In this document: positions 19,176 through 27,216 of the stretch, in pieces
How the letters are laid out: each line of letters starts with the position of its first letter
How positions within the stretch are numbered: the first letter of the stretch is position 1
Origin: BOG-933 sp037132135
GTDB lineage: Bacteria; Pseudomonadota; Alphaproteobacteria; Azospirillales; Azospirillaceae
Assembly (NCBI GenBank): GCA_037132135.1
Contig: JBAXPR010000025.1
Span: 1-36,841, forward strand
Direction of reading: 5' to 3'
Length of the DNA: 36,841 bases
The notes under the pieces: model-generated
Database searches by the model: none
What the model was told of the DNA's origin: nothing
The model's input: the letters and a program-made list of their open reading frames with translations, nothing else
Program-made: the position numbers and the translations under genes

Positions 19176-19464
19176 GGGGGTGCCTCATCAAACGGTGCGA
19201 TGTCGGAAGCTTATAACACAGGCCCTGATTTCGCATCCCCCTGCTCCATCGCCGGGGAATATCCCTGCGCGACCCTCGGTGCCTCACGAGGTGGTCCGGG
19301 CGCGGTTGCTGGCATTGGCCGGGGGGTGGCGGATTTCGCCACCGGTATCGTGAGGCTCGCTGGAGGAAGGCCGCGCTCCGCGACGTGGCGGCCCATCTCG
19401 CCTGTCTCGGCCCATTCAACATCCGGGCGTCTCAGGACCTGGCGGCGAACCCTGGCCCAGCCCC
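19176..19464. other. Intergenic region between gor and adh
   Basis: Nearly 300 nt with no supported gene. A 7-bp hairpin (GGTGGCG/CGCCACC, 19325-19343) could mark the end of the gor transcript but lacks a T-tract. A promoter for the adh run is expected here, but none stands out. Confidence 0.45.
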
Positions 19465-20820
19465 TCACACCGTCTCGCGCAGCGTCACGAATTCCTCTGC
19501 CGCCGAGGGGTGCAGGCCGATGGTGCGGTCGAAGTCGCGTTTGGTCGCGCCGCAATTGAGGGCAATGGCGAGGCCCTGGACGATTTCGGGGCCGTCGTTG
19601 CCGAGCATGTGGCAGCCGAGCACGCGGTCGGTGGCGCGGTCGACCAGCAGCTTGATCATCACCCGCTCCTCGCGCCCGGACAGGGTGTGCTTCATCGGCC
19701 GGAAGCCGGTGCGGTAGCGGTCGATCTCGAAGCCCTGGGTCCGGGCCTGCTGCTCGGTCAGGCCGACGGTGCCGATTGCCGGGTTGGTGAAGACGGCGGT
19801 CGGGATGTTGGCATAGTTGACCTGAGTCGGGTTGGCGTTGAACAGGGTTTCGGCCAGCGCCCGGCCCTCGGTGATCGCGACCGGGGTCAGGTTGACCCGG
19901 TTGGTGACGTCGCCGACGGCGTAGACCGAGGGCACGCTGGTCCGCGACCAGTCGTCGACCAGGATCGCGCCCTGCTCGTCCATCGCGACCCCCGCCGCTT
20001 CCAGGCCGAGGCCGGCGCTGTTGGGATGGCGGCCGGCGGCGCAGAGCACCCGGTCGGCCGCGAAGCTCCGGCCGTCGCGCGCGGTCAGGGCGAGGCCGTC
20101 GCCGGTTGCCGCGAGGGCGGCGGGCTGGACGCCGGGCGTGATCGTGATGCCCCGGCGGCCGAGTTCGGTCTCGAGGGCGATGCGGATGTCGTCGTCGAAG
20201 CCGTTGAGGATGTGCTGGCCGCGAATCACGATCGCGACCTCGGCACCGAGACCGCGGCAGATGCTGGCGAACTCGACCGCAATGTAGCCGCCGCCGATCA
20301 CCAGCAGCCGTTTGGGCAACTCGGGCATCTGCAGGAGGTCGTCCGAACTCATGGCCAGCCCGATGCCGGGAATCGGCAGGGGGCTGGGCCGGCCGCCGGT
20401 GGCGATCAGGATCGTCTTTGCGGTATAGGTCCGGCCGCCGGCCGCGACGGTGTGGCCGTCGACCAGCCGCGCCCGCTCCGCAACCAGAGTGACGCCGGCG
20501 GTGCCGAGCATGGTGAGGTAGATCGCATTGAGGCGGTCGATCTCGGCGTCTTTGCGCGCCAGCAGGGTCGGCCAGTCGAAGGCGGGGGCCGGGTCGGCCG
20601 ACCAGCCGAAGCCCCGCGCATCCTCGAAGGCGTCGCGGAATTGGGCGCCGTACATCAGCAGCTTTTTCGGCACGCAACCGCGGATGACGCAGGTGCCGCC
20701 GACCCGGCTGTCCTCGAAGATCGCGACCCGGGCGCCATGACTGGCGGCGCGCCGGCTGGCCGCGACGCCGCCGGAACCGGCGCCGATGGTGATGAGGTCG
20801 AAATCAGCGGCGGCGGTCAT
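19465..20820 (-). CDS. gor: Glutathione-disulfide reductase
   Basis: 451-aa pyridine nucleotide-disulfide oxidoreductase that reduces oxidised glutathione with NADPH. The FAD motif is GAGSGG near 13-18, the redox-active pair is C44/C49 in GGTCVIRGCVPKK, the NADPH domain has GGGYIAVEFA, and the C-terminal dyad is H437/E442 (HPSAAEEF). All are as in authentic glutathione reductases rather than lipoamide or mercuric reductases. It starts 17 nt after hslO with GGAG upstream, as last gene of an argD-argF-hslO-gor run. Confidence 0.95.
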   Translation of the reverse strand: MTAAADFDLITIGAGSGGVAASRRAASHGARVAIFEDSRVGGTCVIRGCVPKKLLMYGAQFRDAFEDARGFGWSADPAPAFDWPTLLARKDAEIDRLNAIYLTMLGTAGVTLVAERARLVDGHTVAAGGRTYTAKTILIATGGRPSPLPIPGIGLAMSSDDLLQMPELPKRLLVIGGGYIAVEFASICRGLGAEVAIVIRGQHILNGFDDDIRIALETELGRRGITITPGVQPAALAATGDGLALTARDGRSFAADRVLCAAGRHPNSAGLGLEAAGVAMDEQGAILVDDWSRTSVPSVYAVGDVTNRVNLTPVAITEGRALAETLFNANPTQVNYANIPTAVFTNPAIGTVGLTEQQARTQGFEIDRYRTGFRPMKHTLSGREERVMIKLLVDRATDRVLGCHMLGNDGPEIVQGLAIALNCGATKRDFDRTIGLHPSAAEEFVTLRETV

Positions 20821-20837
20821 CGCTTGGGGCTCCAGGG

Positions 20838-21749
20838 TCAGGGGGCGGAGAGCGCCGCTAACTCTCGGTCATCGAAGCGGTAAGCGCTCGTGCAGAATTC
20901 GCAGGTCACGGTGACGATGCCATTCTCGCGCAGCCCGTCCAGCTCGGCCCGGTCCAGCGAACGCAGCACCGAAATCACCTTATCGCGCGAGCACCGGCAG
21001 CCCTCGATAAGGTGATTTTCCTCAAACACCCGAATGCCGTCCTCATGGAACAGCCGCCACAGCAACGGCTGGTCGCCCAGGTCCTGGTCGAGCAGCTCGG
21101 GTGCGGTCAGGGTGGCCATCAGGACCATGGCCCGGCGCCAATCGTCCTCTTCGCTGCTGCCGGGGTCGGCGCCGGCGGAGGGGCCGTCTCCCGGAAGCCG
21201 TTGCAATAGCAGCGCCGTTCCATTCCAAACGCCGTTTTCATGACCGATCGCCACCCGGAGGCCGGTGGCCAGCTGCTCCGACTGCAGGAAATAATGCTGG
21301 ACGCATTCGGCCAGGGTGCGGCCGCGGAGGGCGACGATGCCCTGATAGCGTTCGGTGTCCGGCCCCTGATCAACGGTAAAGGCCAGCCAGCCCCTGCCCA
21401 CCAGTGACATCGAGAGCAGGTGCGGATCAGCCGCCATCTTCGCAACGGCGTCGTGATCGAAACGGGCATAGCCCCGAACGACACGCGGGGTGGCGGCGAG
21501 GGTGCCGACGATATCGACCACCATCAGCCCGACCGGGCCGTCGCCCTTGATCTGGAGGGTGAAGACGCCGTCATATTTGAGGATCGAGCCCAGCGCCGCC
21601 GCCAGCAGCGCGGTTTCGCCGAGCAGCCGGGCCACCGGCTCGGGATAGTCATGGCGGCCCAGCATGCCGCCGAGCAGCGGTCCCAGCCGGACCAGCCGGC
21701 CGCGCAGCGGCGTTCGTTCGGTCTGAAACGGCAGGACGCGGTCAGTCAA
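20838..21749 (-). CDS. hslO: Redox-regulated chaperone Hsp33
   Basis: 303 aa. Hsp33 is a cytoplasmic holdase activated by disulfide formation under oxidative stress. The C-terminal zinc centre is intact: C251-x-C253 (GCRCSRDK) and C283-x-x-C286 (CEFC). The only reasonable start is TTG at 21749, which overlaps the end of argF by 8 nt and has no clear Shine-Dalgarno sequence, so translation is probably coupled to argF. The link with gor fits a thiol-redox theme. Confidence 0.93.
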   Translation of the reverse strand: MTDRVLPFQTERTPLRGRLVRLGPLLGGMLGRHDYPEPVARLLGETALLAAALGSILKYDGVFTLQIKGDGPVGLMVVDIVGTLAATPRVVRGYARFDHDAVAKMAADPHLLSMSLVGRGWLAFTVDQGPDTERYQGIVALRGRTLAECVQHYFLQSEQLATGLRVAIGHENGVWNGTALLLQRLPGDGPSAGADPGSSEEDDWRRAMVLMATLTAPELLDQDLGDQPLLWRLFHEDGIRVFEENHLIEGCRCSRDKVISVLRSLDRAELDGLRENGIVTVTCEFCTSAYRFDDRELAALSAP

Positions 21750-22653
21750 TCAGGCACCAGGTCAGAATTGCCTTCTGGATGTGCAGGCGGTTTTCCGCCT
21801 CGTCCCAGACCACCGAGCGCGGACCGTCGAGCACGGCGTCGGTCACTTCCTCACCCCGGTGGGCGGGCAGGCAGTGCATGAACAGCGCGTCGGGCCGGGC
21901 CAATGCCATCAGCGCCTCGTCGACCCGGTAGGGCAGCAGCAGATTGATGCGCTCGCTGCGGTCCTGGTGGTTCATCGAAACCCAGGTGTCGGTGACCACG
22001 CAGTCGGCCCCGGCGACCGCGCCGGCCGGGCTGGCGGCGAAGCTGACCCGGCCGCCATTGGCGTTGGCCCAGGCGACCAGGGTCTCGGGCGGTTTCAGCG
22101 AGTGCGGGCAGGCGAGGCGCAGCTCGAAGCCAAAGCGGGCGGCGGCGTGAATCCAGCTATTGGCGACGTTGTTGCCGTCGCCGCTCCAGGCGACCACCCG
22201 GCCCCGGATCGGGCCGCGATGCTCCTCGAAGGTCATGATGTCGGCCATGATCTGGCAGGGATGCGAGCGGTCGGTGAGGCCGTTGATCACCGGCACCGAG
22301 CCCTGCTCGGCCAGCTCGGTGAGCTTGGAGACGCTGTCGGTGCGGATCATGATCGCGTCGACGTAGCGCGACAGCACCCGCGCGGTGTCGCCGACGGTTT
22401 CGCCGCGGCCAAGCTGGCTGCCTTGGGAATCGAGCAGCACCACCTCGCCGCCCAGCTGGCGCATGCCGACTTCGAACGAGACCCGGGTGCGGGTCGAGGG
22501 TTTTTCGAAGATCAGCGCCAGGGTCTTGCCCGCCAGCGGCCTGCCGGACCGGGCGCGGTCGCGCTTCATGGCGAGGCCGCGATCGAGAATCAGCCGCAGC
22601 GTCGCGGCGTCGAGCTGGTCGAGATCGAGGAAATGACGAACGGATCCGGTCAT
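21742..22653 (-). CDS. argF: Ornithine carbamoyltransferase
   Basis: 303 aa. It joins ornithine and carbamoyl phosphate to form citrulline in arginine synthesis. Diagnostic motifs are the carbamoyl-phosphate loop S53-T-R-T-R57, HPCQ in the middle, and HCLPAHRGEE near the C-terminus carrying the ornithine-site Cys. The ATG at 22653 overlaps the argD stop (ATGA). The longer upstream open frame lies inside argD and is rejected. Confidence 0.96.
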   Translation of the reverse strand: MTGSVRHFLDLDQLDAATLRLILDRGLAMKRDRARSGRPLAGKTLALIFEKPSTRTRVSFEVGMRQLGGEVVLLDSQGSQLGRGETVGDTARVLSRYVDAIMIRTDSVSKLTELAEQGSVPVINGLTDRSHPCQIMADIMTFEEHRGPIRGRVVAWSGDGNNVANSWIHAAARFGFELRLACPHSLKPPETLVAWANANGGRVSFAASPAGAVAGADCVVTDTWVSMNHQDRSERINLLLPYRVDEALMALARPDALFMHCLPAHRGEEVTDAVLDGPRSVVWDEAENRLHIQKAILTWCLID

Positions 22654-23840
22654 GATGCCGTCTCTTCCTTTGCCAGCGCGGCGGCGGTGCGATCCAGAAT
22701 GGCGATGGCCTCGGCGATCTCGCCGGGGCTGACGATCAGGGGCGGCAGCAGGCGCACGACATTGTCGCTGGCGCCCACGGTCAGCAGGCCCTGCTGCCGC
22801 AGGGCCGCAACGACCCTGGTGTTGGCCGGACCGCATTTGAGGCCGCGCATCAGGCCGAGCCCGCGCGCCTCGTCCTCGAACACCGCGGGGTGGCGCAGCG
22901 CCAGCGCCGCCAGTTCGCGGCCGAAGAGGGCGCCGGTCTCCCGGACGGTTTCAAGAAAGCCCGGCTCCAGCACGACATCGAGCACCGCGCCGGCCACGGC
23001 CATGGCCAGGGGATTGCCGCCGAAGGTCGAGCCGTGGCTGCCGGGGACCATGCCGCGCGCCGCCGCCTCGGTGGCAAGGCAGGCGCCGACGGGAAACCCG
23101 CCGCCCAGGCCCTTGGCCAGACACATCACGTCGGGGGTGATGCCGGCCCACTCGTGGGCGAATAGCTTGCCGGTCCGGCCGATGCCGCTCTGCACCTCGT
23201 CGAAATAGAGCAGGAGGCCGAACTCGTCGCAGATCTGGCGCAGGCCACGCAGATAGTCCAGGGTCGGGGTGCGGATGCCGCCCTCGCCCTGGACCGGCTC
23301 GACGCAGATCGCGGCGGTCTCTTCGGTGATTGCGGACCGCATCTCGTTGAGATTGCCGAACGAGACCTGATCGAAGCCGTCGAGCAGCGGCCCGAAGCCG
23401 GTGACCAGCTTTTCCTGCTTGGCCGCCGAGATCGAGGCCAGGGTGCGGCCGTGAAAGCCGCCGGCACAGGTGATCACCCGGTAGCGCTCGGGCTGGTCGC
23501 TCTCATGGAAGTATTTGCGGATCACCTTCAGGCCGCACTCCCAGGCCTCGGCGCCCGAGTTGCAGAAGAAGGCGGTGTCGGCGAAGCTGGCGGCAATCAG
23601 CCGCGCCGCGACGTTCTCCTGCCCGGCGACCCGGAACAGGTTCGAGGTGTGCCAGACCTTGGCCGCCTGCTCGGTCAAAGCCTTGACCAGCCGCGGGTGG
23701 GCGTGACCGAGGGCGGTCACGGCGACGCCGCTGGCGAAGTCGAGATAGCGCCGGCCGGTGGCATCAAAAAGATAGGCACCCTCGCCCCGCTCGAACACGA
23801 CGTCCGCGCGGGCGTAGGTCGGCATCACCGCGGAAATCAC
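22650..23840 (-). CDS. argD: Acetylornithine aminotransferase
   Basis: 396-aa class III PLP aminotransferase converting N-acetylglutamate semialdehyde to acetylornithine; it may also act on succinyl-diaminopimelate. Motifs are NSGAEAWE at 94-101, FDEVQSGIGRTG with D214, and the PLP Lys K243 in LAKGLGGGFP. The GTG at 23840 is supported by GGGGAG 7 nt upstream; a Met five codons in is an alternative. It forms an operon with argF through a 4-nt overlap. Confidence 0.96.
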   Translation of the reverse strand: MISAVMPTYARADVVFERGEGAYLFDATGRRYLDFASGVAVTALGHAHPRLVKALTEQAAKVWHTSNLFRVAGQENVAARLIAASFADTAFFCNSGAEAWECGLKVIRKYFHESDQPERYRVITCAGGFHGRTLASISAAKQEKLVTGFGPLLDGFDQVSFGNLNEMRSAITEETAAICVEPVQGEGGIRTPTLDYLRGLRQICDEFGLLLYFDEVQSGIGRTGKLFAHEWAGITPDVMCLAKGLGGGFPVGACLATEAAARGMVPGSHGSTFGGNPLAMAVAGAVLDVVLEPGFLETVRETGALFGRELAALALRHPAVFEDEARGLGLMRGLKCGPANTRVVAALRQQGLLTVGASDNVVRLLPPLIVSPGEIAEAIAILDRTAAALAKEETAS

Positions 23841-23894
23841 GAGACAGCTCCCCGAGAAAGGCCCGCCGGGACCGGGGGCCGCTGGAAAAGGCGC

Positions 23895-23925
23895 ACCTTA
23901 CCAAAAGAGAACCGCCGACTGTCAA
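23895..23925 (-). promoter_or_regulatory. Candidate promoter of argD-argF-hslO-gor
   Basis: A perfect TTGACA (-35) lies at 23920-23925 on the minus strand; a TAAGGT -10-like hexamer at 23895-23900 gives a long 19-nt spacer, so the -10 is weak. It is about 55-80 nt upstream of the argD start. Confidence 0.4.
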
Positions 23926-24063
23926 CCGCTTCGGATGCGGGGCAGGGATTCTTATCGAAAGCGCGGCAATTGCGGCGCAGGGATGATTGCTCTGCCGCGC
24001 GGGCTGACGCATTCTGTGACCGGGCCGGCAACGGCGGCGGCCAGGGGCGGTGGAGGCGGAGCG

Positions 24064-25296
24064 ATGGCGGTGGTGTGGGCGGAGCGGCTGGCCGGACGAC
24101 TGGCCGGCATGAAGGCGTCGGAAATCCGGGAGTTGCTCAAGGTGATCGAGCGTCCCGAGATCATCTCCTTTGCCGGCGGCATTCCCGATCCCGCGCTGTT
24201 TCCCCATGCCGAGATCGCCGCCGCCTATCAGCGGGTGATGGAGAGCAACGCACTGCGCTCGGTGGCGCTGCAATACTCGGTCAGCGAGGGCTGGCTGCCG
24301 CTGCGCGAATTCATCTGCGAGATGCAGAACCGCGGCGCCAAACGCGGGCTCGGCGTCAGCCCCGACACTGTCATGATCACCAGCGGCTCTCAGCAGGGGC
24401 TGGAGTTCATCGGCAAGCTTCTGATCGGGGCCGGCGATCTGGTGGCGGTGACCCGCCCGACCTATCTTGGCGCGCTCCAGGCGTTCGCGCCCTACGAGCC
24501 GCGCTATCTCTCGGTGCCGGTGGATGACGAGGGCGTGCTGCCGGACGCCCTTGAGGACGCGTTCCGCCAGGGTCCGAAATTCTTCTATCTCGTACCCGAC
24601 TTCCAGAATCCCAACGGCATCACGACCTCGCTCGCCCGCCGCCGGGCCGTGATCGACCTCGCCGCCCGTTATGGCGTGCCGGTGATCGAGGACGCCGCTT
24701 ACACCGAGTTGCGCTACGATGGCGAAGCCTTGCCCTCGCTCCTGACCCTCGACGCCGAGCATGCCGGGCCGGGCGCCGGCTTTCGGCCCGGCCATGTCCT
24801 TTATGCCGGCACCTTCTCGAAGACGGTGGCCCCGGCGCTCCGGGTCGGCTGGCTGACCGGCCCCGAGGAGGTGATCCACAAACTGGTGCTGATGAAGCAG
24901 GCCGCCGATCTCCATTCCTCGACCATCAACCAGATCGTGCTCACCGAAGTGGTACGGGAGATCTGGCCCGAGCTGACCGCGCGCCTCCGTGCCGCCTACC
25001 GGGTGCGGCGCGACGCCATGCTGGCCGCGCTTGAGCGCTGGTTTCCGCCCGGCACCCGCTGGACCCGGCCCGCGGGCGGTCTTTTCGTCTGGCTGGAGTT
25101 GCCCGAGGGCATCGATGGCACCACGTTGCTTGAACGGGCCATCCGCGAGGTCAACGTCGCCTTTGTCCCCGGTGCCGCGTTTCATGCCGATCGCAGCGGT
25201 GCCAATACCTGCCGGCTCAGCTTTTCGATGGTCGGTCCCGGGACCATCGACGAAGGCATCCGGCGGCTGTCGACGCTTTTGCCGCCCTCGCCGTGA
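24064..25296 (+). CDS. PLP-dependent aminotransferase, class I/II (2-aminoadipate transaminase-like)
   Basis: 410 aa, fold-type I aminotransferase close to the LysN/ARO8 group. Landmarks are ISFAGGIPDPALFP at the N-terminus, N184 (QNPNG), D210 and Y213 (VIEDAAYTEL), PLP Lys K253 (AGTFSKTVAP) and the carboxylate-binding Arg near RLSFSM. No DNA-binding GntR domain is present, so it is an enzyme and not a MocR regulator. Substrate is not certain; branched-chain, aromatic or aminoadipate amino acids are possible. GGAGG 7 nt before the ATG at 24064 fixes the start; the upstream extension is rejected. The response regulator gene follows after 30 nt. Confidence 0.88.
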   Translation: MAVVWAERLAGRLAGMKASEIRELLKVIERPEIISFAGGIPDPALFPHAEIAAAYQRVMESNALRSVALQYSVSEGWLPLREFICEMQNRGAKRGLGVSPDTVMITSGSQQGLEFIGKLLIGAGDLVAVTRPTYLGALQAFAPYEPRYLSVPVDDEGVLPDALEDAFRQGPKFFYLVPDFQNPNGITTSLARRRAVIDLAARYGVPVIEDAAYTELRYDGEALPSLLTLDAEHAGPGAGFRPGHVLYAGTFSKTVAPALRVGWLTGPEEVIHKLVLMKQAADLHSSTINQIVLTEVVREIWPELTARLRAAYRVRRDAMLAALERWFPPGTRWTRPAGGLFVWLELPEGIDGTTLLERAIREVNVAFVPGAAFHADRSGANTCRLSFSMVGPGTIDEGIRRLSTLLPPSP

Positions 25297-25326
25297 CCGA
25301 GTCTTACTCCTGACAGAGAGTGTGTA

Positions 25327-25707
25327 ATGGCTGATATTCTGGTGGCTGAAGACAATTCCGCGGTGCGCATGGCATATCGCATGCTGCTGAACAATGTCGG
25401 CCACACCATCACCGAGGCGGTCGACGGCACCGATGCCGTCGCCAAGCTGAGCGCCGGCCGCTTCGACCTGATCGTCACCGATCTCTGGATGCCCGGCATC
25501 GACGGCTTCGGCGTCATCGCCGAGGCCAAGCGCCGGCACCCGGCGACCCCGGTGCTGGCCCTGACCGGCGGGGCCCTCAGCACCGGCGCCCAGGACCCCG
25601 GCATCCGCGCCCGCGCCGCCGGCGCGGATCTCGTGATCGAAAAGCCGATGCTCGGCGACGGCCTGCTCGCCCCGATCAACGCCTTGCTGGCCGGGGCGGC
25701 GGCGTGA
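25327..25707 (+). CDS. Single-domain response regulator (CheY-like receiver)
   Basis: 126 aa, receiver domain only. Acidic pocket E8/D9, phospho-acceptor D52 (IVTDLWMPG), switch Thr T80 (LALTGG) and K106 (IEKP) are all present, so it should be phosphorylatable. There is no output domain and no histidine kinase next to it, so its partner cannot be named. GAGAG precedes the ATG. It may be co-transcribed with the aminotransferase 30 nt upstream. Confidence 0.92.
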   Translation: MADILVAEDNSAVRMAYRMLLNNVGHTITEAVDGTDAVAKLSAGRFDLIVTDLWMPGIDGFGVIAEAKRRHPATPVLALTGGALSTGAQDPGIRARAAGADLVIEKPMLGDGLLAPINALLAGAAA

Positions 25708-25784
25708 CGGGAAGACGTCAAAATCCCGGCCGTCAAGGCGCAACCAGTCGACCGGGCGCTCGGAGCCGGCGTCGGCGAAACTCC

Positions 25785-25814
25785 TTGACGCTTGTGTCCT
25801 CCGGCCGTTAAAAA
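25785..25814 (+). promoter_or_regulatory. Candidate promoter of the metZ leader
   Basis: TTGACG at 25785-25790 and TAAAAA at 25809-25814, 18 nt apart. The predicted start would fall right at the 5' edge of the riboswitch. Weak -10, so tentative. Confidence 0.4.
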
Positions 25815-25820
25815 CAAATT

Positions 25821-25881
25821 CGCGTGGTGATTTGAGCGACCGGCTTGCGGGCCACGCCTTGTAAATAATCCGCTAAAGAGG
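25821..25881 (+). promoter_or_regulatory. SAM-II riboswitch in the metZ leader
   Basis: The leader matches the SAM-II (metA-motif) pattern of alphaproteobacteria. P1 is GCGTGG (25822-25827) pairing with CCACGC (25852-25857). Its loop holds the conserved TGATTTG and CGGCTTGC stretches. The 3' part AAATAATCCGCTAAAGAG gives the pseudoknot: GCGG (25847-25850) with CCGC (25870-25873), and ATTT (25830-25833) with AAAT (25863-25866). SAM binding is known to repress methionine-pathway genes. The metZ start is still 87 nt away, longer than in simple start-codon-sequestering cases, so the output mechanism is unclear. Confidence 0.88.
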
Positions 25882-25950
25882 TCCGGGTCGCCCCGCGGCG
25901 CTCCCTCTCGAACGGTCGGGGAGTCCGGGTGGTCTCCATCCGGCAGAAAA

Positions 25951-25960
25951 GGGGGGGGGG
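25951..25960 (+). repeat. G10 homopolymer at the metZ ribosome binding site
   Basis: Ten consecutive G follow AAAA and end 8 nt before the metZ ATG, so the tract itself must act as Shine-Dalgarno sequence. Such tracts are prone to slippage, and also to sequencing or assembly length errors. Confidence 0.85.
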
Positions 25961-25968
25961 CTGTCGCC

Positions 25969-27180
25969 ATGTTCACCAAAATCGACGAAAAGCATGTCCG
26001 CCGCCGGACGCGGCCGTTGCGTCCGCAGTCCCAGCTTGTCCACGGCGCCAGCCTGCGCTCGGGCTTCGACGAGACCAGCGAGGCGATCTTTCAGACCTCT
26101 GGCTATCTCTATGACCGCGCCGAGGATGCCGAGGCGGCCTTCGCCACCGACGCCCAGCGCTACGTCTATTCGCGCTTTCGCAATCCCACCGTGGCGATGT
26201 TCGAGCAGCGCATGGCGCTCTACGAGGGCGCCGAGAACGCCTTCGCGACCGCCAGCGGCATGGCGGCGGTGTTTGCTGCGGTGATTTCAGGGCTGAAGGC
26301 CGGCGACCGGCTGGTGGCGCCGCGGGCGCTTTTTGGCTCCTGCCTCTATATCGTCAAGGATCTGGCGCCCAAATACGGCATCGAGACCGTGATCATCGAT
26401 GGCGCCGACCCCGGGCAGTGGCGGGATGCGCTCTCGAAGCCGACCCGGCTGGTCTTCCTGGAGACGCCCTCCAACCCGACGCTGGAGGTGATCGACCTCA
26501 GAGCGGTGTGTGCGCTCGCCCACGATGCCGGAGCGATCGTGGTCGTCGACAATGTCTTCGCGACGCCGGTGCTTCAAAAACCGCTCAGCCTCGGCGCCGA
26601 CGTCGTGGTCTATTCCGCGACCAAGCACATCGACGGCCAGGGGCGATGCCTGGGCGGCATCATCCTCTGCTCCGACGCCTTCGCCGAGATCGTCCACCCG
26701 TTTCTCCGCCACACCGGGCCGGCGCTCAGCCCGTTCAATGCCTGGGTGCTGCTGAAGGGTCTGGAGACGCTGGAGCTGCGGGTCAGGGCCGGGTGCGCCA
26801 ATGCCGACCGGGTCGCCCGCTATCTCGCCGGCCACGGCCGGGTGACGCGGACGCTCTATCCCGGGCTGGAGAGCCACCCGCAATACGCCCTGGCCCGGGC
26901 CCAGATGTCGGCCGGCGGCACCCTTGTCGCCTTCGACGTCGATGGCGGCAAGGCCGAGGCGTTCAAGGTCATGAACGCGCTGGAGCTGATCCTGATCTCG
27001 AACAATCTCGGCGATGCCAAGAGCCTGATCACCCACCCCGGCACCAGCACTCATCAGCGGCTGACCGAGGAGGAGCGGGCGCGGGTCGGCATCTTCCCCG
27101 GCACCATCCGGCTTTCGGTCGGGTTGGAGGATGCCGAGGATCTGATCGAGGATCTGGGTCAGGCCCTGGCCGGTTTGTGA
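25969..27180 (+). CDS. metZ: O-succinylhomoserine sulfhydrylase
   Basis: 403-aa Cys/Met-metabolism PLP enzyme (gamma-replacement family) that makes homocysteine directly from O-succinylhomoserine and sulfide. Markers are QTSGYLYD, YSRFRNPTV, FATASGMAAV, ETPSNPTLEV, VVDNVFATP and the PLP Lys K219 in SATKHIDGQG, ending with FPGTIRLSVGLED. The GRCLGG continuation after the Lys is typical of MetZ rather than cystathionine gamma-synthase. The SAM-II element upstream agrees with a role in methionine synthesis. A GC hairpin follows the stop. Confidence 0.94.
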   Translation: MFTKIDEKHVRRRTRPLRPQSQLVHGASLRSGFDETSEAIFQTSGYLYDRAEDAEAAFATDAQRYVYSRFRNPTVAMFEQRMALYEGAENAFATASGMAAVFAAVISGLKAGDRLVAPRALFGSCLYIVKDLAPKYGIETVIIDGADPGQWRDALSKPTRLVFLETPSNPTLEVIDLRAVCALAHDAGAIVVVDNVFATPVLQKPLSLGADVVVYSATKHIDGQGRCLGGIILCSDAFAEIVHPFLRHTGPALSPFNAWVLLKGLETLELRVRAGCANADRVARYLAGHGRVTRTLYPGLESHPQYALARAQMSAGGTLVAFDVDGGKAEAFKVMNALELILISNNLGDAKSLITHPGTSTHQRLTEEERARVGIFPGTIRLSVGLEDAEDLIEDLGQALAGL

Positions 27181-27187
27181 TAGAAAC

Positions 27188-27208
27188 GGGGGGTCCCACT
27201 GGCCCCCT
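27188..27208 (+). terminator. Possible terminator between metZ and the CCA-adding enzyme gene
   Basis: A stem of GGGGG plus CC against GG plus CCCCC with a CACT loop, followed by TGTTTC. It begins 8 nt after the metZ stop. The T-tract is poor, so it may be only partial, and the next ATG lies just 9 nt beyond. Confidence 0.4.
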
Positions 27209-27216
27209 GTTTCGCC

